NCBI GenBank assembly: GCA_016937315.1
Contig: JAFGWD010000097.1
Location: 1 to 6,287, forward strand
DNA length: 6,287 nucleotides
Source of the DNA: Rhodospirillaceae bacterium
Lineage (GTDB): Bacteria > Pseudomonadota > Alphaproteobacteria > Rhodospirillales > Rhodospirillaceae
Direction of reading: 5' to 3'
Shown here one piece after another: positions 1-5,753 of this stretch. Each line of letters begins with the position of its first letter. The stretch's first letter is position 1. The notes below the pieces were generated by a model, which did not search any database, was not told the DNA's origin, and saw only the letters and a list, made by a program, of their open reading frames with translations. Both the position numbers and the translations under genes were made by a program.

Positions 1-688
1 CTGCGACCAATTGCACCATAAAGTCCATTTGTCCGCTGCGTGCGGCAACCGCCAGATTCAGGCCACGGCGACGATACGCGTCCGAGATGATGCGGTTGAC
101 CGCAAAGGCCGCGTCAAACAGAATCACCGGAGTGTCGCCAATCGCCGCCAAGTCAATAGTCTTTCTGCCAGAAGCAGGATGATGTGCGGGTAAGATGGCG
201 ACCATGGGTTCGGTCTTGACAGCCTGAAAAGCAAAACTCTCCCCAACCGGCAGCAACGACGCCGCCAGGTCTACGTCTCCCGCAGCAAGCAAGTCTTCCA
301 GGCGCTTGCTGCCGTGTTCCTGCAAGCGAATATCGATATCCGGGTATTTCTTGCGGAAAGTCGCGAACAGGGGGGCGAACAGTGTGCCACCACCAATCGG
401 GGAAATGCCAAGGTGCAATTCGCCGCGTCTGAGGCCGCGCAATTCATCCAGCTCCGTCAGTAAATCATCGCGTTCGGTTAAAATCGCTTGGGCGCGACGA
501 AACACAATCGTTCCGGCAGTCGTGGGGGTCATGCGGGTGCGGTCATAAAGCGGTAGGCCAAGCTCGTCCTCTAGTTGTTTGACAGCCTTACTGACCGTGG
601 ATTGTGTGGCGAAGACGGTTTTTGCGGCAGCGGAAAAGCCGCCTTGGCGAACGACCTCGACAAAAGCATGCAGGGTACGGATTTCCAT
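1..688 (-). CDS. LysR-type transcriptional regulator, CidR-like (partial, C-terminus beyond left edge)
   Basis: The reverse strand is open from an ATG at 688 to the window edge, giving 229 residues of a family usually about 300 long, so roughly the last 70 are missing. Residues 1-60 form the LysR winged helix-turn-helix: it begins MEIRTLHAFVEVVRQGGFSA, followed by ATQSTVSKAVKQLEDELG and the wing motif LPLYDRT. A linker helix (about 62-88) leads to the substrate-binding-like effector domain, which opens with GELHLGISPIGGG and contains a second-half segment around GDTPVILFD. The start is fixed by an AGGAG ribosome site (694-698), 5 nt upstream. The gene is divergent from cidAB, the arrangement known for CidR, so it probably controls cidAB and itself in response to a small metabolite. 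The family call is secure. The CidR role is inferred from context, and the ligand cannot be read from the sequence. Confidence 0.93.
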   Translation of the reverse strand, partial: MEIRTLHAFVEVVRQGGFSAAAKTVFATQSTVSKAVKQLEDELGLPLYDRTRMTPTTAGTIVFRRAQAILTERDDLLTELDELRGLRRGELHLGISPIGGGTLFAPLFATFRKKYPDIDIRLQEHGSKRLEDLLAAGDVDLAASLLPVGESFAFQAVKTEPMVAILPAHHPASGRKTIDLAAIGDTPVILFDAAFAVNRIISDAYRRRGLNLAVAARSGQMDFMVQLVA

Positions 689-717
689 GGCGGCTCCTGA
701 AAAATGGATGATCTTAC

Positions 718-734
718 TATTCCATATAGGAATA
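718..734. promoter_or_regulatory. Candidate LysR-type regulator binding site
   Basis: TATTCC-ATATA-GGAATA is a perfect inverted repeat with 6-bp arms and a 5-bp spacer. Its T720 and A732 are separated by 11 bases, which is the T-N11-A pattern with dyad symmetry typical of LysR recognition sites. It lies 30 bp upstream of the regulator's start codon and about 80 bp upstream of cidA, in the divergent intergenic region, where such sites are normally found. Assignment to this regulator is an inference from position. Confidence 0.6.
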
Positions 735-748
735 TCTATAATTCAATC

Positions 749-781
749 AATTCATTTTACGAATTAATAGATTTCTCTATT
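749..781. promoter_or_regulatory. Two further inverted repeats in the cidA promoter region
   Basis: AATTC (749-753) and GAATT (761-765) form an inverted repeat with a 7-bp spacer, and T751/A763 also fit T-N11-A. Immediately next to it, AATAGA (766-771) and TCTATT (776-781) form a second repeat with a 4-bp spacer. Together with the repeat at 718-734 these could be recognition and activation half-sites for the LysR protein and overlap the cidA core promoter. A possible -10 element TATTCT lies at 778-783, but there is no good -35 hexamer 17 bp upstream, as is usual for activator-dependent promoters. AT-rich DNA gives short palindromes by chance, so confidence is modest. Confidence 0.4.
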
Positions 782-813
782 CTGGTGTGGACAGAATTTG
801 AAAAGGATTTGCC

Positions 814-1221
814 ATGGGTCACTTCCCCCTCGTTCGCTTTGTTCATCGGATTGTGCAGCACAGTCGTGTCGCACAGATCGTGGTGTTGGTGGGTGTGTGG
901 GGGTTGGGTGATCTGGCGACTCACGTCTTAAACTTGCCGGTTCCTGGCGCGATTGTCGGATTGGCTTTGATGCTGCTGCTTCTGGGGACGGGGCTTTTAC
1001 GACCCAGCAGCGTGCAGGGTGGGGCACGGCTTTTGATTGGTGAAATGCTGTTGTTCTTCGTGCCAGCGGTTCTGGCGGTGCTTGATCATGTCGATTGGTT
1101 GGGGTCGTTGGGGATGAAGCTCTTTGCGACGGTGCTGTTGGGCACGTTATTTGTGATGCTGGGGACGGCCCTTGCGGTTGATCTCTCGTATCGCTGGTGG
1201 GTGCGTCATGCTGTTCGTTGA
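814..1221 (+). CDS. cidA: CidA/LrgA family membrane protein
   Basis: A 135-residue, very hydrophobic protein, close to the usual 115-150 of the CidA/LrgA family (holin-like small membrane proteins). Four membrane segments are predicted by eye at about 20-37, 43-60, 72-90 and 98-121. The family signature is visible at the second segment (LPVPGAIVGLALMLLLL), and the third begins GEMLLFFVPA, matching the family's conserved FVPA-type motif. In other bacteria CidA/LrgA proteins act with CidB/LrgB partners in cell lysis and death control, and more recently in export or uptake of overflow metabolites such as pyruvate or glycolate. Which applies here cannot be told. The ATG at 814 is supported by AAGGA at 802-806, 7 nt upstream. 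It is the first gene of a two-gene operon and overlaps the start of cidB. CidA and LrgA cannot be firmly separated by sequence alone; the divergent LysR gene favours Cid. Confidence 0.88.
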   Translation: MGHFPLVRFVHRIVQHSRVAQIVVLVGVWGLGDLATHVLNLPVPGAIVGLALMLLLLGTGLLRPSSVQGGARLLIGEMLLFFVPAVLAVLDHVDWLGSLGMKLFATVLLGTLFVMLGTALAVDLSYRWWVRHAVR

Positions 1222-1906
1222 TGGCCTTTTCTTCGATGTCTTTTGGGTGATGGTCACGTTGGTGGCCTATTTCGCCGCACGTTTTTTGTATCGCCGCTAT
1301 CCACGTTGGTGGCTGTCGCCGTTGTTGATTGCGCCGCTTCTGGTGTTGGGTCTGGCGTTGGCGACGCATGTTGGATATGGCGCGTATTTCCATGCAACTC
1401 ACTGGTTGATGCTGGCTTTGGGTCCGGCGACGGTCGCCTTTGCCTTGCCGATTTACGAGCATCGTGCGGTGATTCGGCGGCACTGGCCGGTGCTGGCGAT
1501 TGGTGTTGTCGTTGGCAGCAGTATTGCCATGGGCAGTGCTTGGGGGTTGGCGACCGTGTTTGGTTTGTCGGATGCCTTACGCTTAAGTTTGCTACCACGT
1601 TCAATGAGCATGCCGTTTGCCCTGATTGTTGCCGATGATATTGGCGGCATCCCGGATTTGACGGCTGTGTTTGTGGTGGTGACGGCGGTGATCGGTGTGG
1701 CTATGGGTGAAATTCTGCTGAAGTGGCTGCCTTTGACATCTTCCCTGGCGCGTGGGTCGTTGTTTGGTATGGGTGCACATGGTGCAGGTGTTGCCAAGGC
1801 TACGGAAATCGGTGGTGAAGAAGGTTCCATTGCTGGTTTGGTAATGATCTTATCAGGTGTTGCCAATGTGTTAGCGGCACCATTGGTGGTGTTCCTCCTG
1901 CGCTAG
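1208..1906 (+). CDS. cidB: CidB/LrgB family membrane protein
   Basis: A 232-residue polytopic inner-membrane protein of the length usual for LrgB/CidB. Family motifs run in order: LGPATVAFALPIYEHR (71-86), a Gly/Ser helix VVGSSIAMGSAWG (101-113), LLPRSMSMPFAL (128-139), DDIGGIPDLTAVFVV (143-157), and GMGAHGAGVAKATE followed by GGEEGSIAG (187-210). In most relatives the third motif reads close to PKSVTTP, so this copy is diverged there. The reading frame stays open upstream to a TTG at 1172, but the ATG at 1208 gives the family's normal N-terminus. That start overlaps cidA by 14 nt and has only a weak GGTGGG ribosome site, which suggests translational coupling. It likely forms a complex with CidA; in plants the fused homologue (PLGG1) transports glycolate and glycerate. 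The substrate here is unknown. Confidence 0.9.
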   Translation: MLFVDGLFFDVFWVMVTLVAYFAARFLYRRYPRWWLSPLLIAPLLVLGLALATHVGYGAYFHATHWLMLALGPATVAFALPIYEHRAVIRRHWPVLAIGVVVGSSIAMGSAWGLATVFGLSDALRLSLLPRSMSMPFALIVADDIGGIPDLTAVFVVVTAVIGVAMGEILLKWLPLTSSLARGSLFGMGAHGAGVAKATEIGGEEGSIAGLVMILSGVANVLAAPLVVFLLR

Positions 1907-1939
1907 AGCCTGTTCCGCTGATGCTCTGGCGTCACCTTG

Positions 1940-1974
1940 CGCCGCGCCCCAATTTCTGGCGCGGCGTTTTTTTT
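1940..1974 (+). terminator. Rho-independent terminator after cidB
   Basis: A perfect 9-bp GC-only stem (CGCCGCGCC at 1940-1948 with GGCGCGGCG at 1958-1966) and a 9-nt loop are followed directly by eight T residues (1967-1974). It lies 34 nt after the cidB stop codon. It should end the cidAB transcript and separate it from the oxidoreductase gene downstream. The T tract is only on the right, so it works for rightward transcription. Confidence 0.93.
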
Positions 1975-2107
1975 GAGTGAGAACCGCTTTACGCAATGCG
2001 GCGGATTTCCCGCGCTGTGGCCTGGATATTCTCGCGCTGACCGCACAAATGGAAGAACACTCGCTACGTTCTGCGTGCACACACGCTTTCTGGACAAGGA
2101 CATCCCT

Positions 2108-3157
2108 ATGCCATCGTTATTTGATCCTTTGAAGTTGGGGGCTCTGACCCTGCCCAACCGTATTGTTATGGCACCTTTGACTCGTGCGCGGGCAGGTGAA
2201 GCCCGCATCCCCAACGCCTTGATGGCGGAATATTATACGCAACGTGCATCCGCAGGCTTAATCCTCAGCGAGGCGACGTCCGTCACTCCGATGGGCGTTG
2301 GATATGTGGCAACGCCCGGCATATGGTCCGAGGATCAGATCGCCGGCTGGCGTTTGGTGACCGATGCGGTGCATCGGGCGGATGGGCGTATCGTTCTGCA
2401 ACTGTGGCACGTTGGGCGGATTTCCGACCCGGAGCTTCTGAATGGCGAACTGCCGGTAGCTCCCAGTGCCATCGCGGCGGAGGGCCATGTCAGCCTATTG
2501 CGTCCGATGCGCCCTTATGTGGTTCCGCGTGCTTTGGATATTGATGAGATATCCGGCGTTGTCGCGGCCTATCGTCAGGGCGCGGCGAATGCGAAACGTG
2601 CCGGATTCGATGGTGTCGAAATCCACGGAGCCAATGGCTATTTGCTGGACCAGTTTTTGCAAGATTCGTCCAATCACCGCACCGACGCCTATGGTGGACC
2701 CATTGAGAACCGGGCGCGTCTGATGATTGAGGTGGTGGACGCGGCGATTGCCGAGTGGGGTGCGGATCGTGTGGGATTGCATCTGGCCCCACGCGGAGAT
2801 TCTCACAGCATGGGCGATTCCGATCCTTTGGCGACATTCGGCTATGTGGCCGAGCAAATGAAGACCCGCAAAATTGCTTTTATCTTTGCCCGTGAGAGTC
2901 AATCGCCGGGACAGATTGGACCTTTGCTGAAGAGAATCTTTGGCGGTGTGTTTATCGCCAACGAAGGATTGGACAAGGCAACCGCGCAAGATCTTCTGGA
3001 ACGAGGAGACGCGGATGCCGTGGCTTTTGGCAAGGCGTTCATTGCCAACCCAGACTTGGTGCGGCGTTTGGCCGAAGATGCACCGCAGAATCCTTTCGAT
3101 CAGACCACGTTCTATGGCGATGGTTCGAAAGGCTATACCGACTATCCAACTTTGTGA
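2108..3157 (+). CDS. Old Yellow Enzyme family NAD(P)H:flavin oxidoreductase (NemA-like ene-reductase)
   Basis: A 349-residue FMN-dependent TIM-barrel enzyme of normal family length, cytosolic. Landmarks in order: LPNRIVMAPLTRARAG (15-30, with the flavin-tuning Thr25), VLQLWHVGR (96-104, with FMN-contacting Gln98), EIHGANGYLLDQFLQDSSNH (171-190, containing the substrate-binding His173/Asn176 pair and the proton-donor Tyr178), the following YGGPIENR, RVGLHLAP (221-228, FMN-contacting Arg221), FIANEG (282-287), AFGKAFIANPDL (306-317) and the C-terminal GYTDYP. Relatives reduce activated C=C bonds, N-ethylmaleimide, nitrate esters or quinone-like electrophiles with NAD(P)H. The exact substrate is not readable. 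The ATG at 2108 has AAGGA at 2096-2100, 7 nt away; the frame extends upstream to 1937, but that would begin inside the terminator stem. Position 309 is Lys where many relatives have the phosphate-binding Arg. It may be first gene of the operon that follows. Confidence 0.93.
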   Translation: MPSLFDPLKLGALTLPNRIVMAPLTRARAGEARIPNALMAEYYTQRASAGLILSEATSVTPMGVGYVATPGIWSEDQIAGWRLVTDAVHRADGRIVLQLWHVGRISDPELLNGELPVAPSAIAAEGHVSLLRPMRPYVVPRALDIDEISGVVAAYRQGAANAKRAGFDGVEIHGANGYLLDQFLQDSSNHRTDAYGGPIENRARLMIEVVDAAIAEWGADRVGLHLAPRGDSHSMGDSDPLATFGYVAEQMKTRKIAFIFARESQSPGQIGPLLKRIFGGVFIANEGLDKATAQDLLERGDADAVAFGKAFIANPDLVRRLAEDAPQNPFDQTTFYGDGSKGYTDYPTL

Positions 3158-3177
3158 GTTTGTTTCTGAGGTTGTGA

Positions 3178-3221
3178 ATGCCGCCCTCCAATGGCATGAA
3201 TGAAGAGTAGGGGGGCGGCAT
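3178..3221 (+). promoter_or_regulatory. Hairpin covering the ribosome site and start codon of the nuclease-like gene
   Basis: ATGCCGCCCTCC (3178-3189) can pair with GGGGGGCGGCAT (3210-3221) in a continuous 12-bp stem (one G-U pair at 3187/3212) around a 20-nt loop. The 3' arm contains the G-rich ribosome site and the first two bases of the ATG at 3220. If the stem forms in mRNA it would block initiation of the downstream gene. No T run follows, so it is not an intrinsic terminator, although it could also protect the 3' end of the oxidoreductase transcript. The pairing is seen directly; the regulatory role is inferred. Confidence 0.55.
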
Positions 3222-4002
3222 GAAATATCTGAAGCAGTTGTTGGCGGGCCGGGGCGTGACCTTGATGGGAGAGCCTTCTCCTGAACAAGTGGGGCGGGTT
3301 CGTGCGTGGTTTCCTCATGCGCGTTTTCTAGCGGAAAATTTTACGGAATTCGATCACGTGCGTCGGGGCCTGATGCATCAGGCACGCAATGCGGGGCATG
3401 GCGCCCACATTCGGGCTTATCTGGAAAAGGCCGGGCTGCTGTTGCCACAGCGCGGTACACCGCGCCCGGTCTCACACGATGCGGATATGTTTCTGCGGGG
3501 GGAGTGGCTGGAAGAATATGTTTGGATGGCTTTTGTCAACGCGGGGGCCGATGCCGTGACCTTTCATCAGAGCATTCATTGGCGTGTTGATGAATTCGAA
3601 GGGGATAACGAGATTGATGTGATTGCTCGGATTGGCGATCGTCTGGCCTTTGTCTCGTGCAAAGCGATGAAGCCCCAACCGAATGCCTCGGGGTCGCAAA
3701 ACTATCGTGGGGCGCTGATCAATTTCCTCAACGAGATCGACAACGCTCAGGATCAGTACGGGTATCCTTGGGACAGCGCGTTTTTGTTTACCACAACCGC
3801 CTTCCAAGACGACGATGGACAAACCCGTTATGGCAGTATTCTAGGCAAGGCGCGGGCACTGGATGTCTATGTTCTGGGTTTAGAGGATCTTTCCTGGCGG
3901 CGGCTGCTGCCTTACATGACAAAAGTTGTGCAAGATCTGCGGTCTGATGTGGTGCCGATGCTGGAACATCCGGTACATGGTTTTGGTGCGAAACGCAGTT
4001 GA
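3220..4002 (+). CDS. Putative PD-(D/E)XK nuclease, Card1/DUF1887-like C-terminal domain without CARF domain
   Basis: A 260-residue soluble protein with no signal peptide or membrane segment. Residues 90-150 resemble the nuclease domain of DUF1887/Card1/Can2 proteins: FLRGEWLEEYV (91-101, Glu98/Glu99), then NEIDVIARIGDRLAFVSCKA (130-149), giving the PD-(D/E)XK pattern with Asp133 and Lys148. Position 146, two before the Lys, is Ser where Glu is usual in this fold, so metal-dependent cleavage is uncertain. The short stretch before it (YLEKAGLLLP, 67-76) fits the linker that precedes the nuclease in that family. Card1-like proteins carry an N-terminal CARF domain that senses cyclic oligoadenylate from type III CRISPR; here only about 88 residues precede the nuclease and the oxidoreductase gene ends 62 nt upstream, so CARF is absent. 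The gene lies 15 nt before mscS, probably in one operon. The family resemblance is fairly clear; biological role and target are unknown. Confidence 0.72.
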   Translation: MKYLKQLLAGRGVTLMGEPSPEQVGRVRAWFPHARFLAENFTEFDHVRRGLMHQARNAGHGAHIRAYLEKAGLLLPQRGTPRPVSHDADMFLRGEWLEEYVWMAFVNAGADAVTFHQSIHWRVDEFEGDNEIDVIARIGDRLAFVSCKAMKPQPNASGSQNYRGALINFLNEIDNAQDQYGYPWDSAFLFTTTAFQDDDGQTRYGSILGKARALDVYVLGLEDLSWRRLLPYMTKVVQDLRSDVVPMLEHPVHGFGAKRS

Positions 4003-4017
4003 GATTAAGGACAGCCA

Positions 4018-4866
4018 ATGACTTGGGCGCGGTTCTTTCATTTGGAATGGGGTGGGTTGCCCGCTGTGGAGATTGTCTCCTCGGTTGTGCTGGTCGTTGC
4101 CGTGATGCTTGGCCGGAGTCTGTTCGAGCGCTATTTGCGGCGTCGAGAGAAGTTTATTAGCGAAAAGCATTGGCGTATTTTGGCCAAGGTCAAGAATGCG
4201 GCCTTCTTGTTGGTCTTCGCTGGTTTATTTATGATCTGGGCTCCGTCGCTGAAGACCTTGGCGTTATCACTGACCGCCTTTACCGTTGCCATCATCATTG
4301 CCACCAAAGAACTCATCATGTGTTTGAGCGGTGGTGTGGTGCGCGTTATATCCAATTCAGCACGGGTTGGCGATTGGGTGGGAATCGGTGCTATACGCGG
4401 CCAGGTGGTTGGCATGGATCTGTTGACCATCACCCTGCAAGAAATCCATTCCGATGGGCGCTCCTACGAATTCACGGGGCGTTTGGTTACGATTCCCAAT
4501 GCGGTTTTTCTGTCAGAGCCGATCCGCAACGAAACCTTTTATGGGCGCTATGTTTATCACAAGTTCTCTCTGACGTTTGAGCCAGGCCTTGATATTGCTG
4601 CGCTGGAGGCTGTGGTGCTGGACTCCTTGCGCCGTGATATGGTCCCCCATGCAGAGGTTGCGCGTCGCTATAATGCGACCATCGAACGCAAGGCGGGGCT
4701 GGATCTTCAAGATGTTGAACCGGAAATCGTTTTTGAAACCACGAATGATGCCAAAATTCGCATGAATGTCAGCGCATTCTTGCCGACGCGCAATGCGATT
4801 CACTTTGAGCAAAACGCAGTGCGTAAGGCCTTGGGCCTGATTGGCGTACGCGATAAGGATGTTTGA
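4018..4866 (+). CDS. MscS-family mechanosensitive ion channel
   Basis: A 282-residue inner-membrane protein of the size of E. coli MscS. Membrane segments by eye: about 18-36, 60-74 and the pore-lining helix region 78-112 (LALSLTAFTVAIIIATKEL and on to GGVVRVI). The MscS beta-domain follows with its signature ARVGDWVGIGAIRGQVVGMD (115-134), LLTITLQEI (135-143) and LVTIPNAVFLSEPIRN (156-171), then the alpha/beta C-terminal domain to residue 282. Such channels open under membrane tension and release small solutes on hypo-osmotic shock. The pore helix lacks the regular Gly/Ala repeat of E. coli MscS, so conductance or gating may differ. The ATG at 4018 has AAGGA at 4007-4011, 6 nt upstream. It follows the nuclease-like gene by 15 nt and precedes the rhomboid gene by 3 nt. 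Confidence 0.9.
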   Translation: MTWARFFHLEWGGLPAVEIVSSVVLVVAVMLGRSLFERYLRRREKFISEKHWRILAKVKNAAFLLVFAGLFMIWAPSLKTLALSLTAFTVAIIIATKELIMCLSGGVVRVISNSARVGDWVGIGAIRGQVVGMDLLTITLQEIHSDGRSYEFTGRLVTIPNAVFLSEPIRNETFYGRYVYHKFSLTFEPGLDIAALEAVVLDSLRRDMVPHAEVARRYNATIERKAGLDLQDVEPEIVFETTNDAKIRMNVSAFLPTRNAIHFEQNAVRKALGLIGVRDKDV

Positions 4867-4869
4867 TGT

Positions 4870-5673
4870 ATGTTTTTTCTTCCCTTATTCGATGACAATC
4901 CGGCACGTCGCCCAGCCTTTGTGACATGGTTTCTAATCGCGGTGTGCATTGCGGTCTATGTGTGGCAGGCGGGACTGTCTGACACTCAGGCGCGGCTGGT
5001 TTCCGTCCAATACGGCATGATCCCGGAGTTGGTTTTGGGTGGGGACAGCTTGCCTCCAGAATATCGTGCCATTCCGGCTTGGGCATCGCCCTTGACCTCG
5101 ATGTTCTTGCATGGAGGACTGTTGCATCTTGGCGGCAACATGTTGTTTTTATGGATATTTGGAAACAATGTTGAAGAGTCTATGGGGCGTTTTCGTTACC
5201 TCGTGTTTTATGCTTTGAGTGGCTATGCAGCGGCTTTGTTTCAGGCAGTTTTGGATGTCCATTCCACGGTGCCGATGATTGGGGCCTCAGGGGCCATCGC
5301 GGGTGTTTTGGGGGCTTACGCGTTGTTGTTCCCACGGGCGAACGTCCGCACGCTGGTGGTGGTGTTGATTTTCTTCCGAATCATCAGTGTTCCTGCGGCG
5401 GCAATTCTGTTGGGGTGGTTCTTGATGCAGACAATTTCCGGTTTGCAGGAGGCTCCTGGAGGCGGGGGTGGTGTGGCGTATTTTGCACACATTGGTGGCT
5501 TTCTTGCCGGAGCGGGTTTGATCTTTGCTTTTAAGAGGCGTGACGTGCAATTGTTTCAATCTCCTCATAGTCAGGCTTTTGAAATCACACCATTTCGTAT
5601 GCCGTCACGGCATGAGGGACGGCGGAGGGGGAGCGTTCCCGATGCGGGTAAACCTTGGGATACAAGGCGTTGA
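4870..5673 (+). CDS. Rhomboid family intramembrane serine protease
   Basis: A 267-residue polytopic protein. The N-terminus (MFFLPLFDDNPARRPAFVTW) is typical of bacterial rhomboids that start with a short cytosolic stretch. The catalytic dyad is visible: Ser140 in GASGAIAGVLGAY (138-150) and His207 in AHIGGFLAGAG (206-216). The rhomboid HGG..H..GN motif, HGGLLHLGGN, is at 81-90, with Asn90 as the likely oxyanion residue. About six membrane helices run from residue 17 to 221. A basic, proline-containing cytosolic tail of about 45 residues follows (ending DAGKPWDTRR). The enzyme cleaves transmembrane helices inside the membrane; its substrate is unknown. The ATG at 4870 is 3 nt after the mscS stop and has no clear ribosome site of its own, so translation is probably coupled to mscS. 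An out-of-frame ATG at 4866 overlaps the mscS stop. Confidence 0.93.
   Translation: MFFLPLFDDNPARRPAFVTWFLIAVCIAVYVWQAGLSDTQARLVSVQYGMIPELVLGGDSLPPEYRAIPAWASPLTSMFLHGGLLHLGGNMLFLWIFGNNVEESMGRFRYLVFYALSGYAAALFQAVLDVHSTVPMIGASGAIAGVLGAYALLFPRANVRTLVVVLIFFRIISVPAAAILLGWFLMQTISGLQEAPGGGGGVAYFAHIGGFLAGAGLIFAFKRRDVQLFQSPHSQAFEITPFRMPSRHEGRRRGSVPDAGKPWDTRR
5599..5667. repeat. Inverted repeats in the 3' end of the rhomboid gene
   Basis: ATGCCGT-C-ACGGCAT (5599-5613) is a perfect inverted repeat with 7-bp arms and one central base. CCTTG-GGATA-CAAGG (5653-5667) is a second, with 5-bp arms and a 5-bp spacer. GCCGTC (5601-5606) can instead pair with GACGGC (5618-5623), so two alternative hairpins compete. 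Both repeats lie within the coding tail of the rhomboid gene, 30-150 nt upstream of the next gene. They could be an operator or mRNA structure for that gene, or simply coding constraint. No T run follows, so neither is an intrinsic terminator. Confidence 0.3.
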
Positions 5674-5694
5674 CCACTGCCTGAGAACACGGCT

Positions 5695-5722
5695 TTGCAA
5701 TTCATCTCGGCTACATTATAAC
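5695..5722 (+). promoter_or_regulatory. Putative sigma70-type promoter of the substrate-binding protein gene
   Basis: TTGCAA (5695-5700, 4 of 6 to the -35 consensus) is separated by 16 bp from TATAAC (5717-5722, 5 of 6 to the -10 consensus). It lies in the 74-80-nt gap between the rhomboid stop and the next start codon, so the transporter gene may have its own promoter rather than being read only from the upstream operon. No convincing Fur box or cobalamin riboswitch is visible here. Confidence 0.45.
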
Positions 5723-5753
5723 TTCCCGGTCTGCGGGACTGGGGGGCGTGAGC

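Noticed and set aside
764..1483. 239-codon open frame on the minus strand across the cidAB genes
   Set aside because: It is antisense to two clear membrane-protein genes, its translation is low-complexity (rich in Q, R, P, S, T) and it matches no family I recognise. It is a shadow of the GC-biased codons of cidA and cidB.
1990..2040. Possible promoter and small palindrome (CGCAATGCG at 1992-2000, TATTCT at 2027-2032) before the oxidoreductase
   Set aside because: No acceptable -35 hexamer lies at the right distance and the palindrome is only 9 bp. A promoter must exist after the terminator, but I cannot place it.
1937..2107. N-terminal extension of the oxidoreductase to a start at 1937
   Set aside because: It would begin next to the terminator stem and add about 57 residues absent from the family. 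The ATG at 2108 has a good ribosome site and gives the standard N-terminus.
3178..3221. Intrinsic terminator between the oxidoreductase and nuclease-like genes
   Set aside because: The stem is strong but is followed by the coding start of the next gene and no T run, so it is listed as a translation-blocking candidate instead.
3220..4002. CRISPR or defence island in this region
   Set aside because: No direct-repeat array, cas gene, toxin-antitoxin pair or phage gene was seen. Only one nuclease-like gene is present among metabolic and membrane genes.
5620..5747. Cobalamin riboswitch upstream of the substrate-binding protein
   Set aside because: A CCACTG string (5674-5679) first suggested a B12-box, but the surrounding conserved segments are missing and the space after the rhomboid gene is too short.
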